64,000 nt of DNA. Source: JAIQFL01 sp035501495. GTDB taxonomy: Bacteria > Acidobacteriota > Terriglobia > Bryobacterales > Bryobacteraceae. Position numbers and translations under genes: made by a program. The notes beneath the pieces were generated by a model. The model was given only the letters and a program-made list of their open reading frames with translations, ran no database searches and was not told the origin of the DNA. The DNA lies in assembly GCA_035501495.1 (NCBI GenBank), contig DATJWB010000260.1:62001-126000 (forward strand), given 5' to 3'. Shown piece after piece: positions 1 to 8,566 of this stretch; position 1 is the first letter of the stretch, and the number at the start of each line of letters is the position of its first letter.

Positions 1-923
1 GCGATGGTGTACGCGCCGGCGCGGTACATCGCGAGCAGTCCTTTCGCACCGTCGGCGCCCATGCCCGTCAGCAGGACCCCGACTGCATCCCGGCCGGCGG
101 CTTCTGCCGCCGAAACGAACAGCACATCCACCGAAGGCCTCTGGTAGCAGACTCTTGGACCCGTTTTGACTCGCACCGAGTAGCTGCCTGCGCTTTTTTG
201 CAGCAGCATGTGAAAATCGCCTGGCGCGACCAGGGCCAATCCAGGGCGCAAGGTGTCCCCATCTCGCGCCTCCCTCACCTCGAGCGCGCAGGTCTCATTC
301 AGACGATTGGCAAAGGCCCGTGAAAACTCGGGTGGTATATGTTGTGCGATCACGATGCCGGGAGTAGAAGCAGGGAGTCTTGTCAGTACCGCAGCGATGG
401 CTTCGGTGCCCCCGGTAGAGGCTCCAATGGCCACGACCGTTCCCGGCGGCAGCACAGCGCAATCAGCCGCGGGACGAGGCGCCGCGGGAACTGACCGGGC
501 CGTCGGAGGCGGGTGGAGCCGGGATGTCGCCGCGGCGCGAATCTTGTGCGCCAGAGTGTTGCGGAGTTCTCCTACGGAATATGCCCCGCCCGGCTTCGGG
601 AGCACTTCGACCGCTCCCAACCGGAGCGCCTCCACTGCCGTGCGGCAGGAATTCTGCGCGAGCGAACTGATGACCACGGTCGGCAAGGGATGATATTGCA
701 TCAGCTTCTTGAGGAATGTCAGCCCGTCCATCCGGGGCATTTCAATGTCCAGGGTGAGCACATCGGGACAGAGCGAGAGGATCTTGTCTCTCGCCACGTA
801 GGGGTCTGGAGCCGAGCCGACCACCTCGAGGTCCGGCTCGGATGCCAGCGCGTCCGAAAGGATCCTACGGACGATGGCCGAGTCGTCGATGATCAGAACG
901 CGGATCTTGCGCTCGCATTCCAT
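1..923 (-). CDS. cheB: Protein-glutamate methylesterase/deamidase CheB (3' end beyond window)
   Basis: Removes methyl groups from (and may deamidate) MCP glutamates in the adaptation branch of chemosensory signalling; cytoplasmic. The N-terminal receiver domain (about residues 5-110) shows the DD pair in LIIDDS, the phospho-acceptor Asp in LDIEMPRMDG and the Lys in LPKPGG. The C-terminal esterase domain shows the nucleophile Ser in GASTGGTEA, the His in AQHIPPEF and the Asp in GMGADGAKG, so the catalytic triad is complete. About 307 codons are visible; the family is about 350 residues, so roughly 40 C-terminal residues lie outside. The ATG at 923 lies inside the end of the upstream cheX-like gene (31-nt overlap), suggesting translational coupling. 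It is the last visible gene of the chemosensory operon. Confidence 0.95.
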   Translation of the reverse strand, partial: MECERKIRVLIIDDSAIVRRILSDALASEPDLEVVGSAPDPYVARDKILSLCPDVLTLDIEMPRMDGLTFLKKLMQYHPLPTVVISSLAQNSCRTAVEALRLGAVEVLPKPGGAYSVGELRNTLAHKIRAAATSRLHPPPTARSVPAAPRPAADCAVLPPGTVVAIGASTGGTEAIAAVLTRLPASTPGIVIAQHIPPEFSRAFANRLNETCALEVREARDGDTLRPGLALVAPGDFHMLLQKSAGSYSVRVKTGPRVCYQRPSVDVLFVSAAEAAGRDAVGVLLTGMGADGAKGLLAMYRAGAYTI

Positions 924-1408
924 GCGGGCTTCTCCAGGTCGAGGCGGACCACTAATCGGCCCTCACCGACCATCGCGGCATAAGCAGCGGAGCAAGCGGC
1001 AGGGTCGGGTACAGCGCCTTGCACTCGCCTGCCGGGCTCCCCGGAGTCGCTCTCCGATGAGACGATGTGCGGGGCGCCCAGCCGAAATGTGGCCGAGCTT
1101 TCGATGCGGCTCAACACCGAGCCGCAAATCATGTTCGCCAACTCGCAGACTACAGCGCCGATCTGCGGTTCCGACAGGTCCTTATCGTCTATCCCGAGAA
1201 AGCCGCCCGCGACATCTCTCGCGGCTTCCGCGGTGACCCGGAGGAAGAGGACGCCTGGCGGATCTCCTTCAAACTCGAGCCGGACGGTGATCCCGGCTTC
1301 CGGCGACAGCTCCCCTCCCTGCTCGCCGGAGCAGTCGATAAAGAACATCTTCTCCAGGACCTCATTTACACACTCCTGGAGCGTCCGCGTGACGGAAAGT
1401 TCAGGCAC
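893..1408 (-). CDS. CheX-like chemotaxis phosphatase, copy 1
   Basis: 171-residue protein of the CheC/CheX fold, which dephosphorylates CheY-P in organisms lacking CheZ. The family signature (Glu-x2-Asn on one helix) is seen in ELANMICGSVLS around residue 90, followed by the usual hydrophobic strand region. Only one such helix motif is apparent, as in CheX rather than two-motif CheC. The start is GTG at 1408, with GGAGG six nt upstream. It overlaps the end of the preceding cheY by 8 nt and the start of cheB by 31 nt. A likely substrate is the adjacent CheY; this is inferred from context only. Confidence 0.8.
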   Translation of the reverse strand: MPELSVTRTLQECVNEVLEKMFFIDCSGEQGGELSPEAGITVRLEFEGDPPGVLFLRVTAEAARDVAGGFLGIDDKDLSEPQIGAVVCELANMICGSVLSRIESSATFRLGAPHIVSSESDSGEPGRRVQGAVPDPAACSAAYAAMVGEGRLVVRLDLEKPAWNASARSAF

Positions 1409-1787
1409 AAGGCACCTCCAATGCGGCTTCCAACTCGGCGCGAAGCGTTTCGGGAAGGAATGGTTTCGTGATATACCGGCAGGCGCCCAACGCCAGGAGG
1501 CGGTCGATCCGCTGGCGTGTCGCGTCTGTAGAGATCACGATCGCTGGAATGGAGCAGAACGTCTCGTGCCCGGCCAGGCGGCGGAGAAACTCTTCGCCAT
1601 CCATGCCCGGCATGTTGATGTCGGTCAGGATGACATCCACCCATTCCCGCTGCAATACCTCGAGTCCTTCCCGGCCGTCGGACGCTTCCAGGCATCTCGA
1701 GACGTCCAGGCCCGTCAGCGCGACGACACGGCGCACGAATGTCCGCATCGCGGGAGAGTCATCGACAATTAGAATGCGGTAGGCCAC
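1401..1787 (-). CDS. cheY: CheY-type response regulator, copy 1
   Basis: Single receiver domain of 128 residues with no output domain, as in CheY. Visible landmarks are LIVDDS (acidic pair), LTDINMPGMDG (phospho-acceptor Asp), VISTDA (switch Thr/Ser region) and ITKPF (conserved Lys). A longer frame reaches ATG 1820. I prefer GTG 1787 because AAGGAG (1795-1800 on the minus strand) sits 7 nt before it and the protein then begins directly with the first strand (VAYRILIVDDS). This choice cuts the overlap with cheD to 19 nt. It lies between cheD and a cheX-like phosphatase gene, a natural kinase-target/phosphatase pair. Confidence 0.92.
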   Translation of the reverse strand: MAYRILIVDDSPAMRTFVRRVVALTGLDVSRCLEASDGREGLEVLQREWVDVILTDINMPGMDGEEFLRRLAGHETFCSIPAIVISTDATRQRIDRLLALGACRYITKPFLPETLRAELEAALEVPCA

Positions 1788-2296
1788 GTACCGGCTCCTT
1801 TCTGCGGCGATAGAGGACATAACTCGCGGTCGATACCCGACTCCATCAGCGAGAGCTTGCCGCTGCCAATCTCCAGCCGAACGGTTCGCGATGCATTGCC
1901 GCCCACGGCCTCGCCATGCAGCAGCAGGCCCACCTTCCAGAGAATCTTGCGCATCGCCAGGTAATTGCGTTTCCCGATTTCGAATACACCCTGCCGATCC
2001 ATGATCTGGGCGCCGCCCACGGCATGGACTCTGAGATGCTGCCGGGATGCTCCGCGCCCACAGACCTCCTTGAGAAGCAATGGAATGCCCGTATCCGCAA
2101 AGGTATACGGATTCTCACGAGCTTTCACCGGATCGATTTTCGAGTCCGGCAGCATGAAATGGAGCATTCCACCGACTGAGGAACCGGGATCGTGTACGAT
2201 CAGGCCGATGCAAGAGCCCAGCGCAAACGTCGCCAAGACCTCGCCAGGCGTGCCGCTGGTCCGGCAGTCGGCCATTCCCACCACTATCTGAGCCAT
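1769..2296 (-). CDS. cheD: Chemoreceptor glutamine deamidase CheD
   Basis: CheD converts receptor glutamines to glutamates and in some systems binds CheC/CheX. The 175-residue protein has the family core TFALGSCIGLIVHDP with the catalytic Cys, then GGMLHFMLPDS with the catalytic His, and the conserved VHAVGGAQIM block. The frame is open much further upstream (to 2623), but that part is antisense-like reading inside cheR. ATG 2296 is chosen because it begins MAQIVVGMADC, is preceded by an AGGGGGG Shine-Dalgarno and overlaps cheR by only 13 nt. Confidence 0.95.
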   Translation of the reverse strand: MAQIVVGMADCRTSGTPGEVLATFALGSCIGLIVHDPGSSVGGMLHFMLPDSKIDPVKARENPYTFADTGIPLLLKEVCGRGASRQHLRVHAVGGAQIMDRQGVFEIGKRNYLAMRKILWKVGLLLHGEAVGGNASRTVRLEIGSGKLSLMESGIDRELCPLSPQKGAGTWPTAF

Positions 2297-3150
2297 TTGC
2301 CCCCCTGGTTGGCGGGTTTGCGGTAAACCGCTGGCCGGACATAATCGAGACTGTGTGCGATCCTGGTCAGGCTCTCGGCGTGACCGACAAAAAGGTAGCC
2401 TCCCGGCTCCAGGCACTCCGCCAACTGGCCAACCACCCGCTCCTGAGTTTCCCTGTCGAAGTAGATCATTACGTTGCGACAGAAGATGACAGGAAACTGA
2501 CGGCGCCAGGCGAAGGGCTTTATCAGGTTCATCCGCTGAAAGCTGGCTTGCGTCCGGATGCGCGGGCAAACCCGGTATACCCTCCCGGGTCCGTCCACCG
2601 GAACGAAGTAACGCGACAACCATCCGGCGGGAAGTCCCTGGCAGCGTTCCTCAGAGTAAACCGCGCGCTCGGCAAATCGCAGTACCTTGTTCGATATGTC
2701 CGTGGCCGTGATCTGGATATTCCGGGACGCCGTGGCTTCGTTCACGAGGAATGCCAGCGTCCAGACCTCCTCGCCGGTGGAACACGCGGCACACCAGATT
2801 TCGAGCAACTGGCCGCCCGCCAAAGCCGGGAGCACCTGCTGACGGAGAAAATGAAAATGATCCGGCTCACGCAAAAAGGAAGTATGGTTCGTGGCCAGCG
2901 CATCGATCATCCCCGCCAAAGCTTCACCCGTGGAGTCCGCCAGAACGTGCCTGCAGTACTCGCGGTAGGTGCGGAAGCCACCCGAGTTCACAAGCCGGCG
3001 CAAGCGAGCCGATACCAGCTCTTCCTTGCCGCTCTTCAGATCGAGGCCGAAGGCCCGATGCGCAAGGCTGCGGATCTGCTCAAATTCCAGTGGATCCAGG
3101 GGGGCAACGCGATCCAGTTCCACTCGTCCGGGATCACTGTGATGACTCAC
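2284..3150 (-). CDS. cheR: Chemotaxis protein methyltransferase CheR
   Basis: SAM-dependent methyltransferase that methylates MCP glutamates. The 288-residue protein has the N-terminal all-alpha domain (about 20-90) with ATNHTSFLREPDHF, then the Rossmann-like SAM-binding domain with EIWCAACSTGEEVWTLAF, the acidic residue of ITATDIS, and CRNVMIYFDRETQERVV. There is no C-terminal TPR extension or pentapeptide-tether module. The start is GTG 3150, with AAGGAA seven nt upstream. It overlaps cheA by 17 nt and cheD by 13 nt, so the three are probably translationally coupled. Confidence 0.95.
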   Translation of the reverse strand: MSHHSDPGRVELDRVAPLDPLEFEQIRSLAHRAFGLDLKSGKEELVSARLRRLVNSGGFRTYREYCRHVLADSTGEALAGMIDALATNHTSFLREPDHFHFLRQQVLPALAGGQLLEIWCAACSTGEEVWTLAFLVNEATASRNIQITATDISNKVLRFAERAVYSEERCQGLPAGWLSRYFVPVDGPGRVYRVCPRIRTQASFQRMNLIKPFAWRRQFPVIFCRNVMIYFDRETQERVVGQLAECLEPGGYLFVGHAESLTRIAHSLDYVRPAVYRKPANQGGKWLR

Positions 3151-5239
3151 GGCTTTGTTCCTTGAACAATCGCTCGACGTCCAGAATCAGACCCACTCGT
3201 CCGTCCCCGAGAATGGCGCCTCCAGCTATACCTGTGACGTGCTGAAATGTTTCTCCCAAACTCTTGATCACGACTTCCTGTTTGCCGATGAGCTCATCGA
3301 CCACCAGGCAGAACCGCTGACCTTCCACTTCCGCCACTACCAGGATCGACTGGAGCGGATCCTCCGATCGCGGTGTGACCCGGAAACGCCGGTATAGACG
3401 GTGGACCGGCAAAAGGGAGCCACGGACCAGCGCCATTTCGCGGCGCCCCTGCACAGTCCACAGCGCCTCAGGCCCCGGACGGAACATCTCGCGAACCGTG
3501 AACAGTGGCACGATGTAACGCTCCTGCCCGACTCCAACCACCAGTCCGTCGATGATCGCCAGGGTGAGAGGCAGTTTCAGAAGGAATGTCGATCCATGCC
3601 CGGGATTCGAACGGACCTCGATGCGGCCGCGAAGCCTTTCGACGTGCCGCCTGACAACGTCCATCCCAACCCCTCGTCCCGAAACGTTGGTCACTCGGGC
3701 GGCGGTGCTGAAACCGGGGAGGAAGATCAGATTGTGTATTTCCAGGTCCGAAAGATCGGCCACTGAGGTAATTAGACCTCTCTCCAAGGCTTTGGCGAGG
3801 ATCTTGTCGCGATCTAATCCGCGTCCGTCGTCCGAAATCTCGACGACCACCTGACCGGCTTGATGTTGGGCCTTCAGAAGCAGGCGAGCGGTTGCGTCTT
3901 TGCCGCAGGCTTCTCGTTCCGCGGGCGCCTCGATTCCGTGATCGACCGCATTGCGGACCATGTGCATCAAGGGGTCGGACAGTTCCTCGGCAATCGTCCG
4001 GTCCAGTTCGATCTCATCGCCCGCGGTCTCCATTTCGACCCGTTTGCCGAACTGCCGCGAGAGGTCCCTGACGAGACGCGCCATTCGATGGAACAAGGGG
4101 CCAATCGGTACCAGTCGCATCGCCATGGCGGTCTTCTGTAATTCCGAGGTGATTCGGGTCAGTTGCGCGAGCTTGCTCTGTAGAGCAGGGCTCTTCAACC
4201 CGCTCATCTCGGGATCGTGCCGCACCAGGGATTCGGCGATCACCATCTCGCCTGCCATATCGACCAGGTAATCGAGCTTGGTGGTATCTACCTTTACCGC
4301 CCTGGATTCGTTTCGAACGGAAGGGCTGGAGCCGGCTGCGGCATCTTCAGACCCAGCCTTCCCTGGAGCGGGCTCGCTCCGAGGAGCGACCCGAGCCACG
4401 GGAGTATTCGGCGGTTCGGACAGGACTTCAACCGTAGTGCGCTCGACCGGCGGTGGGCTTTCTGGTTCCCCCGAACCGGCGGTGACGGCACCAGCCAGAG
4501 CGGCGAGCCCGCACGCCGGCGGATCGGTTTCCGGACTGCCCGAGAGATCCTGGATACGGGTCATCAGAGCTTCGTCCGGCGCGGGGGCCGAAGACGGGCG
4601 ATTCTGCGACTGTGCTTCGAGGTGCGACAGCCAGCGGCGCAGGTAGTCGGCGCCCTGCAGGATGACATCAATTGCCGCCGGCGTGATCAATAACTGCCCG
4701 TTGCGAGCACGATCGAGGATGGCTTCCACGTCGTGTGCCAGTTGTTGGATCTCCCAAAGCTCCAGGAACCCCGCCAGCCCCTTGATCGTGTGGAACCCGC
4801 GAAACACCGAGTTCAATGCCTCCGAGTTGAGCGGATCCCGTTCGATGTTGAGCGTCTGTTGTTCAATTGCGGTAAGATGCTCGCGGCTTTCCATCAAAAA
4901 ATCGCCGAGCAGTTCGGGATCCTTCGCCGGGGAAGGATCCTCGGCGGCCGTCTGTGGGCCGGCTTCGGCCGCCTGCTGAAGGAGGGCAACCCCTTCCAGA
5001 AGCTTGGCCGCATCGACGCCGAGCCCGGCCCCCTCAACCTCTTTGGCATTCTGAAGGGATTGCATAAGATCACGCGCGGCATCGGCAACCTCGTTGGCCC
5101 GATACTGCTCTGCGCTCTGCCGAATCCGTTCGAGCGCAGGTACCCAACCGGATGTCACGGTATCGGAAGTAGGATCTGCGACGACTACCTGAAGGGCTAG
5201 GTCATCGATCTGGTGGCGAAGTTCGGTCCATTGGGGCAT
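3134..5239 (-). CDS. cheA: Chemotaxis histidine kinase CheA
   Basis: Central kinase of the chemosensory complex; autophosphorylates on the HPt His and passes phosphate to CheY/CheB. In the 701-residue form the HPt domain is about residues 110-205, with the phospho-His in GFHTIKGLAGF near residue 150. An Ala/Pro-rich linker follows, then the dimerization region (about 318-375), the HATPase domain with MHMVRNAVDHGIE (N box), ISDDGRGLD (G1) and SGRGVGMDVV (G2), and the C-terminal CheW-like domain. About 105 residues precede the HPt, which is unusual. ATG 5239 is preferred over ATG 5272 because GAGAGG lies 6 nt before it and it starts right after the MCP stop. Confidence 0.95.
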   Translation of the reverse strand: MPQWTELRHQIDDLALQVVVADPTSDTVTSGWVPALERIRQSAEQYRANEVADAARDLMQSLQNAKEVEGAGLGVDAAKLLEGVALLQQAAEAGPQTAAEDPSPAKDPELLGDFLMESREHLTAIEQQTLNIERDPLNSEALNSVFRGFHTIKGLAGFLELWEIQQLAHDVEAILDRARNGQLLITPAAIDVILQGADYLRRWLSHLEAQSQNRPSSAPAPDEALMTRIQDLSGSPETDPPACGLAALAGAVTAGSGEPESPPPVERTTVEVLSEPPNTPVARVAPRSEPAPGKAGSEDAAAGSSPSVRNESRAVKVDTTKLDYLVDMAGEMVIAESLVRHDPEMSGLKSPALQSKLAQLTRITSELQKTAMAMRLVPIGPLFHRMARLVRDLSRQFGKRVEMETAGDEIELDRTIAEELSDPLMHMVRNAVDHGIEAPAEREACGKDATARLLLKAQHQAGQVVVEISDDGRGLDRDKILAKALERGLITSVADLSDLEIHNLIFLPGFSTAARVTNVSGRGVGMDVVRRHVERLRGRIEVRSNPGHGSTFLLKLPLTLAIIDGLVVGVGQERYIVPLFTVREMFRPGPEALWTVQGRREMALVRGSLLPVHRLYRRFRVTPRSEDPLQSILVVAEVEGQRFCLVVDELIGKQEVVIKSLGETFQHVTGIAGGAILGDGRVGLILDVERLFKEQSRESSQ

Positions 5240-5245
5240 GGCAGA

Positions 5246-5251
5246 CCTCTC
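5246..5251 (-). promoter_or_regulatory. Shine-Dalgarno deciding the cheA start
   Basis: GAGAGG on the minus strand lies 6 nt before ATG 5239 and overlaps the stop codon of the upstream MCP gene (5250-5252). The alternative ATG at 5272 has no comparable sequence. This favours a non-overlapping, termination-coupled start for cheA. Confidence 0.6.
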
Positions 5252-6872
5252 AACAACCACCTTCGCTGTCATCGAGCGGGAACACCGAGTGATGACTCTT
5301 CAACGCCCCGGCGGCTAGCGCGGGTTTCAGGCCGGCGTCGGCCGGTCCCTCGTGGGTAGATCCTCCCCGCCTGGACGCACGGCCAGCGGTGTTCGCTCGC
5401 CCCAGATCGGAAGCCTTCGATGCGTCCCCGTCATCCTGGCCGCCAACCAGCACGCGAAGACGCTCGACAATGGAATGCAGACCCTTCGCCTGTGCTGCCA
5501 GTTCCTCGCTGGCGGCAGCGCTTTCCTCGGCATTCGCCGCGCTTCGCTGCGTCACCTGTTCCATTTGGCCCACGGCGCCGGCGATCTGCTCGATGCCACG
5601 CGACTGCTCATGACTGCCCGCATCGATCTCATCGACGAGGGTCTTTACCTGGCCGGCGCTCCCCGTGATCTGCTGGATCGAGTTCGCAACCTGGTCGAGT
5701 TTGCGGCCTCCCTCTCCAGACCTGCCGATCGATTCCTCGATCAGCACGGCAGTATCCTTTGCCGCCTGCGCGCTGCGATGGGCGAGATTGCGGACCTCAT
5801 CGGCAACCACCGCGAACCCCATACCAGCCTCGCCGGCCCTCGCTGCCTCCACGGCGGCGTTCAACGCCAGGATATTCGTCTGGAATGCAATTTCATCGAT
5901 CACCCGAATGATTTTCGAGATCTTCTCGCTTGATCCCCGGATTTCGTTCATGGAGTGGACCATCTCTTCCAGGTTTCGATTCGCGCCGCCCACCAAGCGC
6001 GCAGTTTCACCCATGAGATCGGCAACCGCTCGAGTATTCTCTGCATTTTTCAGTGTGATCGCAGTAATCTCCGTGGTGGAGGATGAGGTTTCTTCGAGAG
6101 TCGCCGCCTGTTCGGATGTGCCCTGAGCGACGGACTGGCTGGCCGAGGCCACCTGGCCGGCGGCCGCAGCCACCTGTTTCGACCCGTCCAGCAGTTCGGC
6201 GGCGATCTGCCGCAGCGAGTCGGTCGCGGAGCGCAGGATGGCAATCGAGACGATGGCTGTGCACACACCAGCGGCAATCAGAGACAACAGGAACCACTTC
6301 GCGCTCGAAAACCGATCGCGGGCGCCATCCCGCTCCTCCTGCAGCACGGTGTTCGCCATCGCAGTCAGTTCGTCGCAGTCATTTTTGAGAGCCGCGTATT
6401 GGGGTGTAGCTTTCTCCACAAGCACCTTGGCTGCTCCATTCAGGTCGCCCGCGTCCGCCAACTGCTCGAGTTCAGCATTCGCGGCCAGCCAGGTGGACAG
6501 TGCCGCATCCATGCGCCCCGTGATCTCCTTCCCATGGGTTGTGTTCATCAGGGTGCGCAGCTCCCCCAAGTTACGCCGAAAGTCCGTGCTGCTGCGTTGG
6601 AAGAGAGCTTTGGCAGTGGCCGCGTCCGCCATTCTCCTGGAGAGCGCAAATATCAGCACGCCTCTCTGTCCTGCGAGCATACCCGATGCAGCAGCGTGTA
6701 CGTCACCCACAGACTGAATGTTACGCGCCGTGGCCCCGGTCGTGACCTCGAAGGAGTCCTTGAAAGAGCTGATGGTGTACAACGCGAAGCCCGCCATGAC
6801 CGCCAACACCGCAACGAGCATGCCGATGCTGAACGCCGTTTTCATTCCGATGGTGAGGTCTTTGGGTTTCAT
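5250..6872 (-). CDS. Methyl-accepting chemotaxis protein (4HB_MCP type)
   Basis: Transmembrane chemoreceptor of 540 residues. TM1 is about residues 12-33, followed by a periplasmic helical region of about 155 residues that looks like a four-helix bundle (4HB_MCP) ligand domain, TM2 at about 190-212, and a cytoplasmic coiled coil with the invariant hairpin EIAFQTNILALNAAVEAARAG and VADEVRNLAHRSA. The tail is Gly/Ser-rich and ends DDSEGGC, without a CheR-binding pentapeptide. Encoded between cheW and cheA, it is probably the dedicated receptor of this array. A GGGAGG sequence lies upstream, about 13 nt from the ATG, which is rather far. Confidence 0.95.
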   Translation of the reverse strand: MKPKDLTIGMKTAFSIGMLVAVLAVMAGFALYTISSFKDSFEVTTGATARNIQSVGDVHAAASGMLAGQRGVLIFALSRRMADAATAKALFQRSSTDFRRNLGELRTLMNTTHGKEITGRMDAALSTWLAANAELEQLADAGDLNGAAKVLVEKATPQYAALKNDCDELTAMANTVLQEERDGARDRFSSAKWFLLSLIAAGVCTAIVSIAILRSATDSLRQIAAELLDGSKQVAAAAGQVASASQSVAQGTSEQAATLEETSSSTTEITAITLKNAENTRAVADLMGETARLVGGANRNLEEMVHSMNEIRGSSEKISKIIRVIDEIAFQTNILALNAAVEAARAGEAGMGFAVVADEVRNLAHRSAQAAKDTAVLIEESIGRSGEGGRKLDQVANSIQQITGSAGQVKTLVDEIDAGSHEQSRGIEQIAGAVGQMEQVTQRSAANAEESAAASEELAAQAKGLHSIVERLRVLVGGQDDGDASKASDLGRANTAGRASRRGGSTHEGPADAGLKPALAAGALKSHHSVFPLDDSEGGC

Positions 6873-6890
6873 AATGGTGTCTAAGCCTCC

Positions 6891-7412
6891 CTATCGAATG
6901 ATGGAACTGAGATTGCGCAGGTCCTGCGTGGACAGTACCCGATCGATGTCGAGCAGGATTTTGACTTTTCCCTTGACCTTGGCCATTCCGAGCAGGTACT
7001 GAGTGGCGACCTCCTCCCCAAAATCCGGGGTGTCTTCAATCTCCCCGGAAGTGAGATTGAGGACTTCGGAAACGCCGTCCACGATAATTCCCATCAGGAT
7101 AAGGCCGGCTTCACCGGACACCTGGGTCACTATGATGCAGGTACGCTGCGTGTATTGCGCCTCGGGTACTCCAAATTTCAGACGGAGGTCGATCACCGGG
7201 ACCACCTTGCCGCGGAGATTGATCACTCCTTTGATGTGGGCAGGGGTCTGTGGAACGGCAGTAACCTCCTGCATGCCCATAATCTCTCGGACCTTCAGGA
7301 CCCGGATTCCGAATTCCTCATTGGCCAGTTGAAACGTCAGGTACTTGCCCGCGCGCCCATCCGCGCGCGTCGCCGCGGCCTGTTCATTTGCTGAAAGTAT
7401 CGTAGATGGCAC
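6891..7412 (-). CDS. cheW: Chemotaxis coupling protein CheW
   Basis: SH3-like adaptor linking the MCP to CheA. The 173-residue protein has a 20-residue flexible start, then KYLTFQLANEEFGIRVLKVREI, VPQTPAHIKGVINLRGKVVPVIDLR (family signature) and LMGIIVDGVSEVL. The start is GTG 7412, with GGAG six nt upstream. It is separated from the MCP by 18 nt and from the upstream cheX-like gene by 21 nt. Confidence 0.95.
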   Translation of the reverse strand: MPSTILSANEQAAATRADGRAGKYLTFQLANEEFGIRVLKVREIMGMQEVTAVPQTPAHIKGVINLRGKVVPVIDLRLKFGVPEAQYTQRTCIIVTQVSGEAGLILMGIIVDGVSEVLNLTSGEIEDTPDFGEEVATQYLLGMAKVKGKVKILLDIDRVLSTQDLRNLSSIIR

Positions 7413-7433
7413 GGTTTGCTCCAGATTTTCGCT

Positions 7434-7961
7434 TTAAACATCCAAAGCGCAGGTTTGACCCATCATGTGACAATTCAAATGGGACTTCTCGCTGGGCGAG
7501 AGGCACATTTTGACAGTCAAGGCCTCACCGTCCCACGGAAACCGGACGACTGTCCAGTCGGTTGTACCGGCACTTTTGGTCTTGAAGTTCTTGCCGAACA
7601 CCACAGTCGGGATGCTCAGTCCCAGAGGCCCGAGGTGTGTTTCCAGGTCGTTCTTGACGCTGCCCACGATCATGTTGGTCAACTCGGCCACGGCATCCAG
7701 CACGTCCTCATCCACACCGGCACTTTCCGCCATCAGCATCAAGGAACAGATACGACAAGCCACTCCCGGCGAACAGCTAATGCTCCCAGTGCCCGCCCAG
7801 GCGCCTGCCACGCCGATGAAAGAGACGACTCCATCGTTGGATTCAGGAGTGCCGTTCTCGATGAAAGCCTCGCCGGGTGGCAAGTCCACGCCCAGCATCG
7901 TCGAGAAGACATTGGCGGTGGAGACCCGGATCAGATCCACCATCAGGGTATGGGTGTTCAT
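7434..7961 (-). CDS. CheX-like chemotaxis phosphatase, copy 2
   Basis: 175-residue CheC/CheX-fold protein with the Glu-x2-Asn signature in ELTNMIVGSVKNDLE around residue 95 and the following strand SIPTVVFGKNF. It is clearly related to, but diverged from, the copy at 893-1408. Its ATG overlaps the stop codon of the upstream cheY by 4 nt (ATGA, 7958-7961), so a receiver and a probable phosphatase are translationally coupled. This mirrors the cheY/cheX pair at the distal end of the operon. Biochemical activity is inferred from the motif. Confidence 0.8.
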   Translation of the reverse strand: MNTHTLMVDLIRVSTANVFSTMLGVDLPPGEAFIENGTPESNDGVVSFIGVAGAWAGTGSISCSPGVACRICSLMLMAESAGVDEDVLDAVAELTNMIVGSVKNDLETHLGPLGLSIPTVVFGKNFKTKSAGTTDWTVVRFPWDGEALTVKMCLSPSEKSHLNCHMMGQTCALDV

Positions 7962-8347
7962 AACGGTAAAGCCGGCTCGAGAATCCCGGCCAGTTTCTCC
8001 TTGATTTGATCGGCGGTGAAAGGTTTTCGAACATAGCCGGCAGCACCGAGCTTCACGGCTTCTCCCACCTTGGTCTCACCGCCCTCGGTGGTGACCATCA
8101 AGACGGGTATGTGGCGCCATTGGGGGGCGGATTTCAGGGCAGCCAGCAACTGAATGCCATCCATCTTGGGCATATTGACATCGGTAAGTACCAGATCGAC
8201 GCTCTTGGACTTCAGCAACTCCAACGCCTCCTGGCCATCGCCGGCCTCCAGAATTGACCGAATCGACATCCCCGTTTGACGGAGCACTCTCTGCAGAATC
8301 TTACGAATTGCAGCGGAATCATCCACAACCAAAATGTTGGACTCCAT
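7958..8347 (-). CDS. cheY: CheY-type response regulator, copy 2 (first gene of the operon)
   Basis: 129-residue single receiver domain: LVVDDS, LTDVNMPKMDG with the phospho-acceptor Asp, VTTEGG switch region and VRKPF. It opens the chemosensory operon, with AAGGAG four nt before ATG 8347. The second CheY of the cluster; which one is the signalling output and which a phosphate sink cannot be told from sequence. Confidence 0.93.
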   Translation of the reverse strand: MESNILVVDDSAAIRKILQRVLRQTGMSIRSILEAGDGQEALELLKSKSVDLVLTDVNMPKMDGIQLLAALKSAPQWRHIPVLMVTTEGGETKVGEAVKLGAAGYVRKPFTADQIKEKLAGILEPALPL

Positions 8348-8543
8348 TCGACTCCTTACACCTTATTCATCGGAATCAACCGCGGAATTCATTAGCGCGG
8401 AAACAGGAAATTTTACCGATCGAGGTTCCCGAGCCACGTTGCCATTCCGGCCCGAAAAAACGGGCGCATGTTCGGAAAGGATCCACCCACGGGGTGCCGC
8501 AGCGGTTTTAGAGAAGCAGGCAGGTCAAGAGCGAAACGGGTAA

Positions 8544-8559
8544 GGAGGTGTCGGCCTCC
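8544..8559 (-). terminator. Weak hairpin downstream of the hybrid kinase
   Basis: On the minus strand GGAGG, six nt of loop and CCTCC form a 5-bp stem just after the kinase stop at 8567. It is followed by TTACCCGTTT rather than a clean U-run. It may act as a weak terminator between the kinase and the chemosensory operon. Confidence 0.3.
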
Positions 8560-8566
8560 GGTGAAC

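Noticed and set aside
8450..8465. GCCCG-A6-CGGGC hairpin as a terminator
   Set aside because: Only 5 bp of stem and no U-run on either strand; it lies upstream of the chemosensory operon, where no gene ends.
8348..8543. Flagellar-type (sigma-28) promoter before the chemosensory operon
   Set aside because: TAAAATTT and GCGCTAAT occur on the minus strand but the spacing and bases do not fit the consensus, so no promoter was annotated.
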